NCBI RefSeq assembly: GCF_011751865.2 | Contig: NZ_CP061770.1 | Span: 806,001-870,000, forward strand | Direction of reading: 5' to 3' | Source of the DNA: Salinibacterium sp. ZJ70 | GTDB lineage: Bacteria > Actinomycetota > Actinomycetes > Actinomycetales > Microbacteriaceae | Length of the DNA: 64,000 nucleotides | Part shown: piece by piece, positions 29,948 through 37,191 of the stretch | How the letters are laid out: every line of letters starts with the position of its first letter | How positions within the stretch are numbered: the stretch's first letter is position 1 | The notes under the pieces: model-generated | What the model was told of the DNA's origin: nothing | The model's database searches: none | Seen by the model: the letters and a program-made list of their open reading frames with translations, nothing else | Position numbers and translations under genes: made by a program

Positions 29948-30586
29948 TCAGCTCGTTCTCGTGAGCCACTCGACCAGCTCGGGCCAGAATCGAGCTCCCG
30001 CGCCTCGGCGGAAGAGGCCGTGGTGGCCGACGCGCTCCTGATCGAGATCGGCGGGGCTGTATTGGCGTCGTTCGACGGGGCCGCCTGCCGCGGCTACCAG
30101 GGCATCGATGGCGGCGGGTGCCGACCAGGGGTCGTCGTCGACGCCGACCGCCAGGATCGGAACCGTCGTCGCCTCCGCGCGGTCGCGGGCATCGAAGCTC
30201 GGATCGTCGATCACGCCGAGGATCGCGGCGACGCGCACCAGCTCGCTGCGCGACGGGATCGCGGTGGTCGCCGCGAGGTGACTGGCGACGCTCGCGAATC
30301 GCGTCACGTGCTCACCACCCGCGCCGAGGAGCAGGGCGTGGCCGCCGAGGCTATGGCCGACGGCCACCTGCGGGATGCTCGCGAAGCGCTGGGTGGCGAA
30401 GGCGGTGGCGGCGGGCGCGTCCTCTAGCAGCCAGTCGCGCATCCGCAGGTGGGGATGGGCGCGCGCGGTCGCGCCCACTCCGCGGTAGTTGTAGGTGACG
30501 GTGGCGACGCCGTGCTCTGCCGCGAAGCATGCGAAGAATATAGCGACGTCCTCCTCCGCGGACCCGATTGGCTGAGGCGTCACCAT
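29948..30586 (-). CDS. Alpha/beta hydrolase, apparently truncated
   Basis: The recognisable hydrolase part spans about 212 residues from an ATG at 30586; an alternative ATG at 30607 overlaps the divergent lipoprotein start. Visible motifs are TYNYRGVGATARAHPHLRMR, the nucleophile elbow GHSLGGHALLLGAG, PILAVGVDDDPWSAPAA, and RVGHHGLFRRG with the catalytic histidine. The N-terminal strands and oxyanion-hole loop expected before TVTYNYRGVG are missing. The jump from RVAAILGVI to DDPSFDARDR is shorter than I expect from homologues (about 40 residues). I infer a degraded gene, though the frame remains open. Followed by the MarR gene. Confidence 0.6.
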   Translation of the reverse strand: MVTPQPIGSAEEDVAIFFACFAAEHGVATVTYNYRGVGATARAHPHLRMRDWLLEDAPAATAFATQRFASIPQVAVGHSLGGHALLLGAGGEHVTRFASVASHLAATTAIPSRSELVRVAAILGVIDDPSFDARDRAEATTVPILAVGVDDDPWSAPAAIDALVAAAGGPVERRQYSPADLDQERVGHHGLFRRGAGARFWPELVEWLTRTS

Positions 30587-30605
30587 TTCTCGTATCGTCG
30601 AAGGC

Positions 30606-31178
30606 ATGACCACCGCCCCCTGCCGTCTGCTTCTGCCTGCCGCCCTTCTGCTCGCGCTCGCCGGATGCGCGCCCGCCGACTCGCCTGCCGCCACCGTGCC
30701 GGGCGACGCCGCCGCAGCGCCAGGGGGTGCTGCACCCACGATCACGGTCGCCGACAGCTGCGACACGATCGCCGGGGCCGTCGCGCCGTACATCGAAGGT
30801 CTCGTCGCCGAAGAGAGCAACGCGGAGCCGTTCAACGAGTGGGGAGGCGCCTGCAACTGGCGAGAGCCCGACACCGCCACCGACCTCAGCGAGATCCGCT
30901 CCGTGGAGGTCGTCGTCTCGCTCCAGACCGGCGAGACCGCCGAGTCGCTCGCCGAGCTCGCCGAGTCGGGCTATTTCGAACTCGTCGACGCGCCCGGCGC
31001 GGCTCGTGTGGGTGGCATCGCGCACGCGATCTCCATCGACGCCGTCGCCCAGGTCGTCGTCACCTCGGTCATGATCCCCGATGTCACGGTCGTCGTCAGC
31101 GGCGGACGCTGGGAGTCGGTGCCGTCGCTCGACGCCGAGGCCGCGGTGCCCGTCGCGGAGCGCCTGCTCGGGCTCTGA
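30606..31178 (+). CDS. Lipoprotein, DUF3558-like
   Basis: Encodes 190 residues with a lipobox LAGC (cysteine 21) after a hydrophobic core. The mature protein begins with a Pro/Ala-rich linker and continues as a domain with a pair of cysteines, SCDTIAGAVAPYI and GACNWREPD, resembling the C...C.W layout of DUF3558 lipoproteins. It has a mixed beta-sheet and helix pattern and no catalytic motif. The ATG has no good ribosome-binding site, but TATCGT (30593-30598) lies 7 nt upstream, so the transcript is probably leaderless. The start overlaps the reverse-strand ATG at 30607. Confidence 0.7.
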   Translation: MTTAPCRLLLPAALLLALAGCAPADSPAATVPGDAAAAPGGAAPTITVADSCDTIAGAVAPYIEGLVAEESNAEPFNEWGGACNWREPDTATDLSEIRSVEVVVSLQTGETAESLAELAESGYFELVDAPGAARVGGIAHAISIDAVAQVVVTSVMIPDVTVVVSGGRWESVPSLDAEAAVPVAERLLGL

Positions 31179-31197
31179 GTCGGGGCGCCGTGCGGGC

Positions 31198-31779
31198 TCA
31201 GCCCTCGGCGCTGGTGCCTTCGTTCGACAGACGCGGCTCAACGCGCTTGTGCGGGTGGAAGCCCGCCTTGTCGGCGTAGAAAGCCCGCACGCGGTCCATG
31301 TCGGCGCGCACATCGCCTGTGAGCTCGATCGTGTCGCCGAGGCCCGTCGTCATGGTCGTGCGGTCCACATATCCGAGCACGACCGGCATGCCGGTCTCGC
31401 GCGCGATCCGGTAGAAGCCCGACTTCCAGCCGGTGTTGCCGCCGCGTGTTCCGTCCGGGGTCACGACGAGGCAGAAGTTCTCGCCCGCCTTGATGCGCGC
31501 GACGACATCCGTCACGACGCTCGTGGGATCGTTGCGGTCCACCGGGATGCCGCCGAGGCCGCGCATGATCGGCCCGCGCCAGCCCGTGAAGAGGCTCTTC
31601 TTGCCGAGCCAGCGGAAGTCGATCCCGAGCTTCCACGCGATCCCGAGCATGAGCACGAAGTCCCAGTTGGACGTGTGCGGGGCGCCGATGAGGATGCTTG
31701 CGCGGGTCGGCGCGGGTTCGGTCTTCAGCGTCCAGCGGCTGAAGGTCCAGAAGGTTCGGGCGACGAGTCGTCGGAGCAT
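31198..31779 (-). CDS. 1-acyl-sn-glycerol-3-phosphate acyltransferase family protein
   Basis: Encodes 193 residues. The acyltransferase block I is PHTSNWD (His35, Asp40), the HX4D catalytic pair. It is followed by GKKSLFTGWRGPIMRGLGGI, PVDRN (block II/III), and VVTPDGTRGG, the EGTR-equivalent block. This short form without an N-terminal membrane helix is common in Actinobacteria. The enzyme would transfer an acyl chain in phospholipid synthesis, but the exact acceptor is not certain. No RBS of note; it is convergent with the lipoprotein gene ending at 31178. Confidence 0.85.
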   Translation of the reverse strand: MLRRLVARTFWTFSRWTLKTEPAPTRASILIGAPHTSNWDFVLMLGIAWKLGIDFRWLGKKSLFTGWRGPIMRGLGGIPVDRNDPTSVVTDVVARIKAGENFCLVVTPDGTRGGNTGWKSGFYRIARETGMPVVLGYVDRTTMTTGLGDTIELTGDVRADMDRVRAFYADKAGFHPHKRVEPRLSNEGTSAEG

Positions 31780-31823
31780 GTCGCTAATGTACGCGCTCGC
31801 TGTCTCGTCACCGGAACGCTGCG

Positions 31824-32408
31824 CTACGCCTCCTGGGCACCCGCACCTTCCAGGAGCGCCTGACGCAGGCCCTCCGGCAGACCCGGAGGTTCGTCGACCT
31901 CAACCCCGAGCGCGTGCAGGGCGCGGGAGTAGAAGTTGCGGGCGGCGGCGGCGATGGTGATGTCGACGATCTCGTCGTCCGAGAACCCGACCTCGCGCAA
32001 CCGTGCGGCATCTGCCTCTGTCATCGACGACGAATCGGTCGAGAGCTGCTCTGCGTAGGCCATCATCTCGACCTCGGCCTCTGAGAGCCCCGCGGAGCGA
32101 TAGTCGGCGGCGATGCGAGTGAGTTCGTCCTCGTCGATCACCGAGAGCGTCCTCAGACCATGCGCGAGCAGGCACGCCTGCGAGCGGATCGCGCGCGCGG
32201 CCGCGAGTGTCACGAGCTCGTAGCGGCGCTTGTCGAGGGTGCGCGTCGACGCCCGCACGAGGGATTCGAAAGCATGCACGGCGGCGGGGTTGTTGGCCAT
32301 GACCCGCGTGTGCGAGGGCACGTAGCCCATGCTCTCGATGTCGGCGGCGTAGAGGGCTGCGGCCTCACCGGTCGCGTCGCCGGGTTCGGGGGTGCGGATG
32401 ATGCTCAT
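31824..32408 (-). CDS. AhpD-like / peroxidase-related carboxymuconolactone decarboxylase family protein
   Basis: Encodes 194 residues with AGGAGG 6 nt before the ATG at 32408. The all-helical AhpD fold is seen in VMANNPAAVHAFESLVRAST, RRYELVTLAAARAIRSQACL and LLAHGLRTLSVIDEDEL. In AhpD-type peroxidase-related proteins a CXXC pair precedes HG. Here the first cysteine is replaced by serine (S-Q-A-C), so a disulfide-based reduction mechanism is doubtful. It may be a structural homologue acting on another substrate. Function uncertain. Confidence 0.75.
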   Translation of the reverse strand: MSIIRTPEPGDATGEAAALYAADIESMGYVPSHTRVMANNPAAVHAFESLVRASTRTLDKRRYELVTLAAARAIRSQACLLAHGLRTLSVIDEDELTRIAADYRSAGLSEAEVEMMAYAEQLSTDSSSMTEADAARLREVGFSDDEIVDITIAAAARNFYSRALHALGVEVDEPPGLPEGLRQALLEGAGAQEA

Positions 32409-32545
32409 GGAGAACCTCCTGCGGCGATCCAAGCACCGCAGCGCGTCCCGCGAAACCCCCATCTGTGCTCCCTCGAGCCCGAATGCGAGGAAGCTCCTCC
32501 GCTTCGATACGCTTCCCCCAACAGCTACCACCCGTGGAGGACCAC

Positions 32546-33475
32546 ATGGCCCAGGCCGAGAAGACCACCAAGGCGACCCAGGAGGGCGGCACCGACGCCG
32601 CCGCCTGGAAGCCGACCGCAGAGGCGAAGAAGAAAGCCACCACCCTGCGCATCATCGCGATCGTCCTGTGGGTCGTCGCGATCGCCGCAGAGGCCGGGGC
32701 GATCTTCTGGCTGCTGCGCCAGCGCGAAGCCGTCGGCGGATCGGGGGAGTCCGGCCTCTCGCGTGACGCCGAGACGGGACTCCTCGTCGACGAGGCCGCC
32801 ACGTACGAGTTCCCGCAGTGGGCGTTCATCACCCTCATCGTGGTGCTCGTCGTGATCGCGGCCCTGTCGATCATCGGCTCGATGCTCTGGAAGAAGGCGA
32901 ACCGCCTCGACCCCGCGTCGCAGAAGGACACCTTCCGCTTCTTCGTGCAGAACCAGCTCGGTGCGATCCTCGCGGTGCTCGCGTTCCTGCCGCTCATCAT
33001 CATGGTGTTCCTCAACAAGGACATGTCGAAGGGCCAGAAGGGCCTCGCAGGCACGATCGCGATCATCCTCGCTCTCGTCGCCACCGCCCTCGGCGCCGAC
33101 TTCAACCCGGCCTCGGTCGAGAAGTACACGGCCGAGCAGTCGACCGTCATCCAGCTCCTCGGCGAGGACCGGGTGCACTGGGTCGCCGGCGGATCGGTCT
33201 ACCACGTGTGCGCCGACGTCCCCGACATCGCCAACGCCTCGTCCGAGGCTGCGGAGGGCACCACCGCTGAAGCCGTCGAGGCAGGCAAGAACCGCCTCAC
33301 GCTCGAGCTCGCCTCCGAGCTGAAGGCGTGCGGTCTGCCGGTCCCCGAGAACATCTCCGGCATCGTCGACGCGATCCGCGAGATCCGCGACGGAGGAGAG
33401 GGCGTCGTCCTCCCGCAGCCCGTGTACGCGGACGGCGTCGAGGCGCCGTTCACGCCGGTGGCCTCGGGCAGCTGA
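32546..33475 (+). CDS. Conserved membrane protein, 309 residues
   Basis: The ATG at 32546 has GTGGAGG 7 nt upstream. The N-terminal 35 residues are cytoplasmic and Lys-rich. Four membrane helices are visible: RIIAIVLWVVAIAAEAGAIF, FITLIVVLVVIAALSIIGSM, GAILAVLAFLPLIIMVFL, and GLAGTIAIILALVATALGA. The C-terminal third is soluble and contains an HWVAGGSVYHVCAD-like stretch and an LASELKACGLPVP helix with a second cysteine. The family is conserved in Microbacteriaceae as I recall but of unknown function. A hairpin follows the stop. Confidence 0.65.
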   Translation: MAQAEKTTKATQEGGTDAAAWKPTAEAKKKATTLRIIAIVLWVVAIAAEAGAIFWLLRQREAVGGSGESGLSRDAETGLLVDEAATYEFPQWAFITLIVVLVVIAALSIIGSMLWKKANRLDPASQKDTFRFFVQNQLGAILAVLAFLPLIIMVFLNKDMSKGQKGLAGTIAIILALVATALGADFNPASVEKYTAEQSTVIQLLGEDRVHWVAGGSVYHVCADVPDIANASSEAAEGTTAEAVEAGKNRLTLELASELKACGLPVPENISGIVDAIREIRDGGEGVVLPQPVYADGVEAPFTPVASGS

Positions 33476-33496
33476 CGCGCATCCGACGCATCCGGG

Positions 33497-33526
33497 AGGG
33501 GCGGTCCGCAGATGCGGGTCGCCCCT
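33497..33526 (+). terminator. Hairpin terminator after the membrane-protein gene
   Basis: AGGGGCG (33497-33503) pairs with CGCCCCT (33520-33526), with an inner CCGC/GCGG stem. It lies 21 nt after the stop, followed by TCCGCG rather than a T-run. Confidence 0.5.
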
Positions 33527-33597
33527 TCCGCGTTCCGGGGCAGCGAAAACGCGTGCGGATCGGGACATTCGGCCCGGCGTGCACCTACGATGTGCAC

Positions 33598-33927
33598 ATG
33601 GGGACGCTCTTTTACGCTGATCAGGCGATTTCGATGGATGACCGCACCCTCGCTCATCTCAAGGTGGCCGTCGTGACCAAGCTGCGTCGAGGTGAGAGCT
33701 TCACACTGTCGTGGATGCATGGCGAGGATCAGCTTCCCGGGCGCACCACCATCTGGATGCACGAGTCGATCCCGCTGCGATTCGAGTTCGTCGAGCCGGA
33801 GCCGCCGTCGCTGCGACGCGAGTGGATCGAGGAGATCCTCCGCTCCGCCAACACCACGGGCGGCATCCAGCTCACCGCCGAGCACATCGACACCGGACAG
33901 ATCGAGATCGAGAACGGCACCGACTGA
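33598..33927 (+). CDS. DUF7882-family small protein (paralogue 1)
   Basis: Encodes 109 residues. The pattern MGTLFYADQAISMDDRTLAH followed by LKVAVVTKLRRGESFTLSW and IWMHESIPLRFEF matches small Microbacteriaceae proteins that I recall as DUF7882 and that are sometimes labelled 'ATP-dependent DNA ligase'. No nucleotidyltransferase motif is present, so that label is not adopted. The protein has no signal peptide or membrane segment. TACGAT (33586-33591) lies 6 nt upstream of the ATG, so the transcript may be leaderless. A second paralogue lies on the opposite strand at 34307-34666. Confidence 0.7.
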   Translation: MGTLFYADQAISMDDRTLAHLKVAVVTKLRRGESFTLSWMHGEDQLPGRTTIWMHESIPLRFEFVEPEPPSLRREWIEEILRSANTTGGIQLTAEHIDTGQIEIENGTD

Positions 33928-34005
33928 CGTGTAGCACGTTGCGCCGCTGAGCGGAACGGGTTTCAGAGAGGTCGGATCGCGGGGCACGCTGGGCGTGGAG
34001 ACGCG

Positions 34006-34293
34006 ATGAAGAACATTCTGTACGGCGGACATGACTTCACGACCACGGACGACGTGGCCGCGGCCCTGCTCGACTTCGTGGTGTCGCTGGCCCGCACCCA
34101 GCCGCCCGAGGTGGTGACCATCCCCGTCATCATCGACGGGCGCGCGACGGAAGCCGCGCTCGTGCTGACGTCGGTGACCCCGGTCGCCGTGGTCGATGTC
34201 GAACTGCACGAAATGCAGCTCGACGGAGCCGACTTCGCGGTCGCGGTCCTGCGCCACAAGACGCAGCGCCTCGACAGCGTCGGCATCATCTAG
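34006..34293 (+). CDS. Small hypothetical protein, 95 residues
   Basis: The ATG at 34006 follows GTGGAG by about 6 nt. The protein starts MKNILYGGHDFTTTDDVAAA, has an amphipathic helix LLDFVVSLARTQPPEV, and then beta-strands VTIPVIIDGRATEAALVLTS and AVVDVELHEMQL. It ends DSVGII. Its start (MKNILYGG) resembles the MGTLFYAD and MGSLLYGM starts of the flanking DUF7882 proteins, and it lies between them, so a shared role is possible. No known motif and no signal peptide. Function unknown. Confidence 0.6.
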   Translation: MKNILYGGHDFTTTDDVAAALLDFVVSLARTQPPEVVTIPVIIDGRATEAALVLTSVTPVAVVDVELHEMQLDGADFAVAVLRHKTQRLDSVGII

Positions 34294-34306
34294 CCGAGCG
34301 TCAGAC

Positions 34307-34666
34307 TCAGCGCGCGGGGTGATCCTTGCGCTTGGTGCTGTTGTCGTGGGCGCGCACGAGCTGCTCGGTCGCCGGATCCTCACCCAGCACGAGTCCGCGC
34401 GTCGACGACGACTGCGCGAGCAGCTCTTCGAGCCATTCCTTGTCGATCAGCGGCAGGCGGCTGCCCGAGTAGCGGAAGTACAGGGGGATGGCGGTATCGA
34501 GCCAGACGGAGCTGCGTCCGTCGCCGACCCCGGCCGAGTCGCGCCAGCTGAGCATGAACGACTCGCGGCGTCGGAGCTTCGTGTTGATCACGATCTCGAG
34601 ATGCGCGAGCACTCTGTCGTCGAAGGAGACTTCGATACCCGACATGCCGTAGAGCAGTGATCCCAT
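34307..34666 (-). CDS. DUF7882-family small protein (paralogue 2)
   Basis: Encodes 119 residues from an ATG at 34666 with AAGGATC 4-5 nt upstream. It aligns along its length with the 33598 gene: MGSLLYGMSG, a LAHLEIVINTKLRRRESFML block against LAHLKVAVVTKLRRGESFTL, and IPLYFRY. The C-terminus is an extended Lys/Arg/Asp-rich tail (STKRKDHPAR) absent from the paralogue. The pair faces each other across the 34006 gene. Function unknown. Confidence 0.7.
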   Translation of the reverse strand: MGSLLYGMSGIEVSFDDRVLAHLEIVINTKLRRRESFMLSWRDSAGVGDGRSSVWLDTAIPLYFRYSGSRLPLIDKEWLEELLAQSSSTRGLVLGEDPATEQLVRAHDNSTKRKDHPAR

Positions 34667-34782
34667 TGACGATCCTTCGTTCAAGGTGGCGGTTGTGCCC
34701 ACGGTACCCCGTTCGCGGGGTGGACGGGGCAGTCGCGCCGTGGCAGTCGGGCGATCCGGGACATGTTGGCTATTCTCGCCCT

Positions 34783-35388
34783 ATGAGCGATGCCGAGCAG
34801 CCGCAGCACTCGGCCGAGCATCCCGGCGTCTTTCCGGCCGCGTATGTGCCGGTCGTCGACCCGGCGCGCACCACGCGCCCCACGCCCGCGGGGCACGGCA
34901 CGGTCCTCGTGATCTCCACCGCGGCGTTCATCACGAACCTCGTCGCGGGGATCGGATTCCCGTCGAACGCTCCTGCCGAGTGGCTCGTGAACGCGGGCAT
35001 CGGCCTCGCCCTGTTCGCCACGATGGTGGTCTCGGGTGTCGGGCTCGCGGTGTCGCTGCGTCGCGGGCTCGTGCGACCCAACCGGGTGTTCCCCTGGCTC
35101 GCTTTCGGGTTCGCCCTCATCTCGACCATGGTGTGGCTCGCCTATTCGGCGGGACTGTGGGAGACACTCGCGGGAACGGGACGCGGTGCCTACGTCGTCG
35201 ATGTCGGCGGAGCTTTCCTGACGCTGCCGCTGTGGGCCGCAGCACCCATGTTCGCGGGCTTTGCTCTGCGTCGACGCGGGCCGGCGCTCGGCACGGCCCT
35301 CTCGTGGGCGGCGATCGTGCTGTGGGTCGCGCTCGTCGCGGGCGTCGTCGCCTCGGCCGTGCTCTACTCGGCGGGTCTCACCGACTGA
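34783..35388 (+). CDS. Multi-pass membrane protein, 201 residues
   Basis: TATTCT (34771-34776) lies 6 nt before the ATG at 34783, and there is no ribosome-binding site, so a leaderless transcript is likely. An N-terminal Pro/His-rich tail (about 40 residues) precedes four or five helices: ISTAAFITNLVAGIGF, WLVNAGIGLALFATMVVSGV, WLAFGFALISTMVWLAYSAG, FLTLPLWAAAPMFAGFALRR and LSWAAIVLWVALVAGVVASA. There is no transport or enzyme signature. Its stop is about 50 nt upstream of the glycine riboswitch. Function unknown. Confidence 0.6.
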   Translation: MSDAEQPQHSAEHPGVFPAAYVPVVDPARTTRPTPAGHGTVLVISTAAFITNLVAGIGFPSNAPAEWLVNAGIGLALFATMVVSGVGLAVSLRRGLVRPNRVFPWLAFGFALISTMVWLAYSAGLWETLAGTGRGAYVVDVGGAFLTLPLWAAAPMFAGFALRRRGPALGTALSWAAIVLWVALVAGVVASAVLYSAGLTD

Positions 35389-35435
35389 GCTGTCGCGGCA
35401 TCCGGTAGTGTGATCGCACAACCGAATACCGGCCG

Positions 35436-35630
35436 CATGCGATGCGGGAGAGTCGACCTCGAGTCGACACCGAAGGAGCAAGCCTCCCCGCCAAACTCTC
35501 AGGTACGTGTACCGCATCGACAGGCCACTCTGAAAAGTGCTCCACCGGATCTCGTCCGGGTTACCGGGGCCGCCCATGGTGAAAACGACCACACGTCGTG
35601 AATCTCTCAGGCACCGATGACAGAGGGGGA
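35436..35630 (+). ncRNA. Tandem glycine riboswitch upstream of gcvT
   Basis: Two aptamer-like units precede gcvT. The first has GCGGGAGAGT, GCCTCCCCGCCAAACTCTCA and GGTA; the second has ACTCTGAAAAGTGCTCCACC and later GTGAATCTCTCAGGCACC and GACAGAGGGGGAG. These match the conserved cores of the glycine riboswitch, which in many bacteria activates gcv operons when glycine binds. A TAGTGT box at 35406-35411 could be the -10 of the promoter. No obvious terminator or anti-terminator was modelled here. Confidence 0.85.
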
Positions 35631-35660
35631 GTTCCACCGACCTGATCGGAGAACTCGTCC

Positions 35661-36797
35661 ATGACCGATGCCCACTCCGACGCCGACGCGCGTCGCTCTC
35701 CCCTCGATGCCGTGCACGTCGCTGCCGGCGCGAGCTTCACGGACTTCGCTGGCTGGCAGATGCCGGTGCGCTACAGCTCCGACCTCGCCGAGCACCACGC
35801 CGTGCGCACCGCAGCGGGCCTCTTCGACCTCAGCCACATGGCCGAGATCCTCGTCGTCGGTCCGCAGGCGGCGGCCGCTCTCGATCATGCGCTGAGCGCG
35901 CGCATCTCGGCGATCGAGGAGGGGCAGGCCAAGTACAGCCTGCTGCTCGCTGAGGACGGCGGCATCATCGATGACCTCGTCGTCTACCGCACGGGAGCTG
36001 ACCGCTTCCTCGTGGTCGCGAACGCCGGCAACCGCGGCCCGGCGGTCGAGGCGATCCTCGCGCGCACGGCGGGCTTCGACTGCGTCGTCGGCGACGAATC
36101 CGACGACGTCGCGCTCATCGCACTGCAGGGGCCGGCGTCGGTCGAGATCCTCACGCGCGTCGAGGGATTCGACATCCCCGGACTCGACGAGCTGCGGTAC
36201 TACCGCGTCGTCCCCGGCGACTTCCGCGGCGAGACCGTGCTCGTGGCGCGCACCGGCTACACGGGCGAAGACGGCTTCGAGTTCTACCTCGACACCGACG
36301 CGGCCCCCGCGCTGTGGGAGGCGCTCGTCGAGGTGGGGGCCCCGCTCGGGCTCGTGCCCGCCGGTCTCGCCGCACGCGACACGCTGCGCCTCGAAGCGGG
36401 CATGCCCCTCTACGGCCACGAGCTGAGCCGCGAGACGCTGCCGGGCCAGGTGGGCGCGGGCCGCGTGGTCGCGCTCGGCAAGGACGGCGGCTTCGTGGGG
36501 GAGGCTGCCGCTCGGGCAGAGCTTCCCGCGGATGCGCGGATCCTCGTGGGCCTCGTCTCCGAAGGCCGTCGCGCCGGACGTGCCGACTACCCCGTGTTCG
36601 CGACGGAGACCGACACCGAGGAGGCGGGCATCATCACGAGCGGCGCGCTCTCCCCGACGCTCGGCTACCCGATCGCGATGGCCCTCGTCCGCCCCGACCT
36701 CACCGAGGTCGGCACCACGGTCTACATCGACGTGCGCGGCACCCGCCTGGCCGCGACCGTCACCGCCTTGCCGTTCTACTCGAGAAAGAAGAGCTGA
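35661..36797 (+). CDS. gcvT: Glycine cleavage system T protein (aminomethyltransferase)
   Basis: Encodes 378 residues. It transfers the methylene group from the lipoamide-bound aminomethyl of H protein to tetrahydrofolate, releasing ammonia. The characteristic features are [15 protein letters not shown] near the N-terminus, [15 protein letters not shown], the [13 protein letters not shown] motif (GcvT signature) near residue 195 and [20 protein letters not shown] near the C-terminal half. The family length (about 370) is met. The riboswitch lies immediately upstream (about 30 nt). The stop TGA overlaps the next ATG (TGATG), coupling gcvT to gcvH. Confidence 0.96.
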   Translation: MTDAHSDADARRSPLDAVHVAAGASFTDFAGWQMPVRYSSDLAEHHAVRTAAGLFDLSHMAEILVVGPQAAAALDHALSARISAIEEGQAKYSLLLAEDGGIIDDLVVYRTGADRFLVVANAGNRGPAVEAILARTAGFDCVVGDESDDVALIALQGPASVEILTRVEGFDIPGLDELRYYRVVPGDFRGETVLVARTGYTGEDGFEFYLDTDAAPALWEALVEVGAPLGLVPAGLAARDTLRLEAGMPLYGHELSRETLPGQVGAGRVVALGKDGGFVGEAAARAELPADARILVGLVSEGRRAGRADYPVFATETDTEEAGIITSGALSPTLGYPIAMALVRPDLTEVGTTVYIDVRGTRLAATVTALPFYSRKKS

Positions 36798-37168
36798 TGT
36801 CCCTCCCCGCTGAACTCGCCTACACGGCCGAACACGAGTGGGTCGCCGTCGACGGCGACATCGCGCGCATCGGCATCACCGCCTACGCCGCCGGCAAGCT
36901 CGGCGACGTCGTCTTCGTCGACCTTCCGCAGGTCGGCTCCGCTGCCGTCTCGGGTCGCGTCGTCGGCGAGATCGAGTCGACCAAGTCGGTGGGCGAGCTC
37001 TACGCGCCCGTCGACGGCGAGATCGTCGAGGTCAACGACGCCGTCGCCGCCGACCCCTCGCTCGTCAACTCCGACCCGTTCGGCGCCGGCTGGCTGATCG
37101 CCGTGCGCTTCAGCGAGCTGCCGACGCTGCTCACCTCCGACGAGTACGCCGCACTCACCGCCGAGTAA
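36797..37168 (+). CDS. gcvH: Glycine cleavage system H protein (lipoyl carrier)
   Basis: Encodes 123 residues. The lipoylated lysine is in ESTKSVGEL at about Lys63, and the surrounding YTAEHEWV and DVVFVDLP motifs are those of GcvH. It shuttles the aminomethyl group between P, T and L proteins. The ATG overlaps the gcvT stop by one base and gcvP follows after about 23 nt, giving a gcvT-gcvH-gcvP operon. No L protein (lipoamide dehydrogenase) gene is in the window; it is normally shared and located elsewhere. Confidence 0.96.
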   Translation: MSLPAELAYTAEHEWVAVDGDIARIGITAYAAGKLGDVVFVDLPQVGSAAVSGRVVGEIESTKSVGELYAPVDGEIVEVNDAVAADPSLVNSDPFGAGWLIAVRFSELPTLLTSDEYAALTAE

Positions 37169-37191
37169 TCGGCCCCGACGCAAGGACACCA

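Noticed and set aside
33598-33927. Annotation as ATP-dependent DNA ligase for the DUF7882 proteins
   Set aside because: At about 110 residues, with no nucleotidyltransferase lysine motif, these cannot be ligases.
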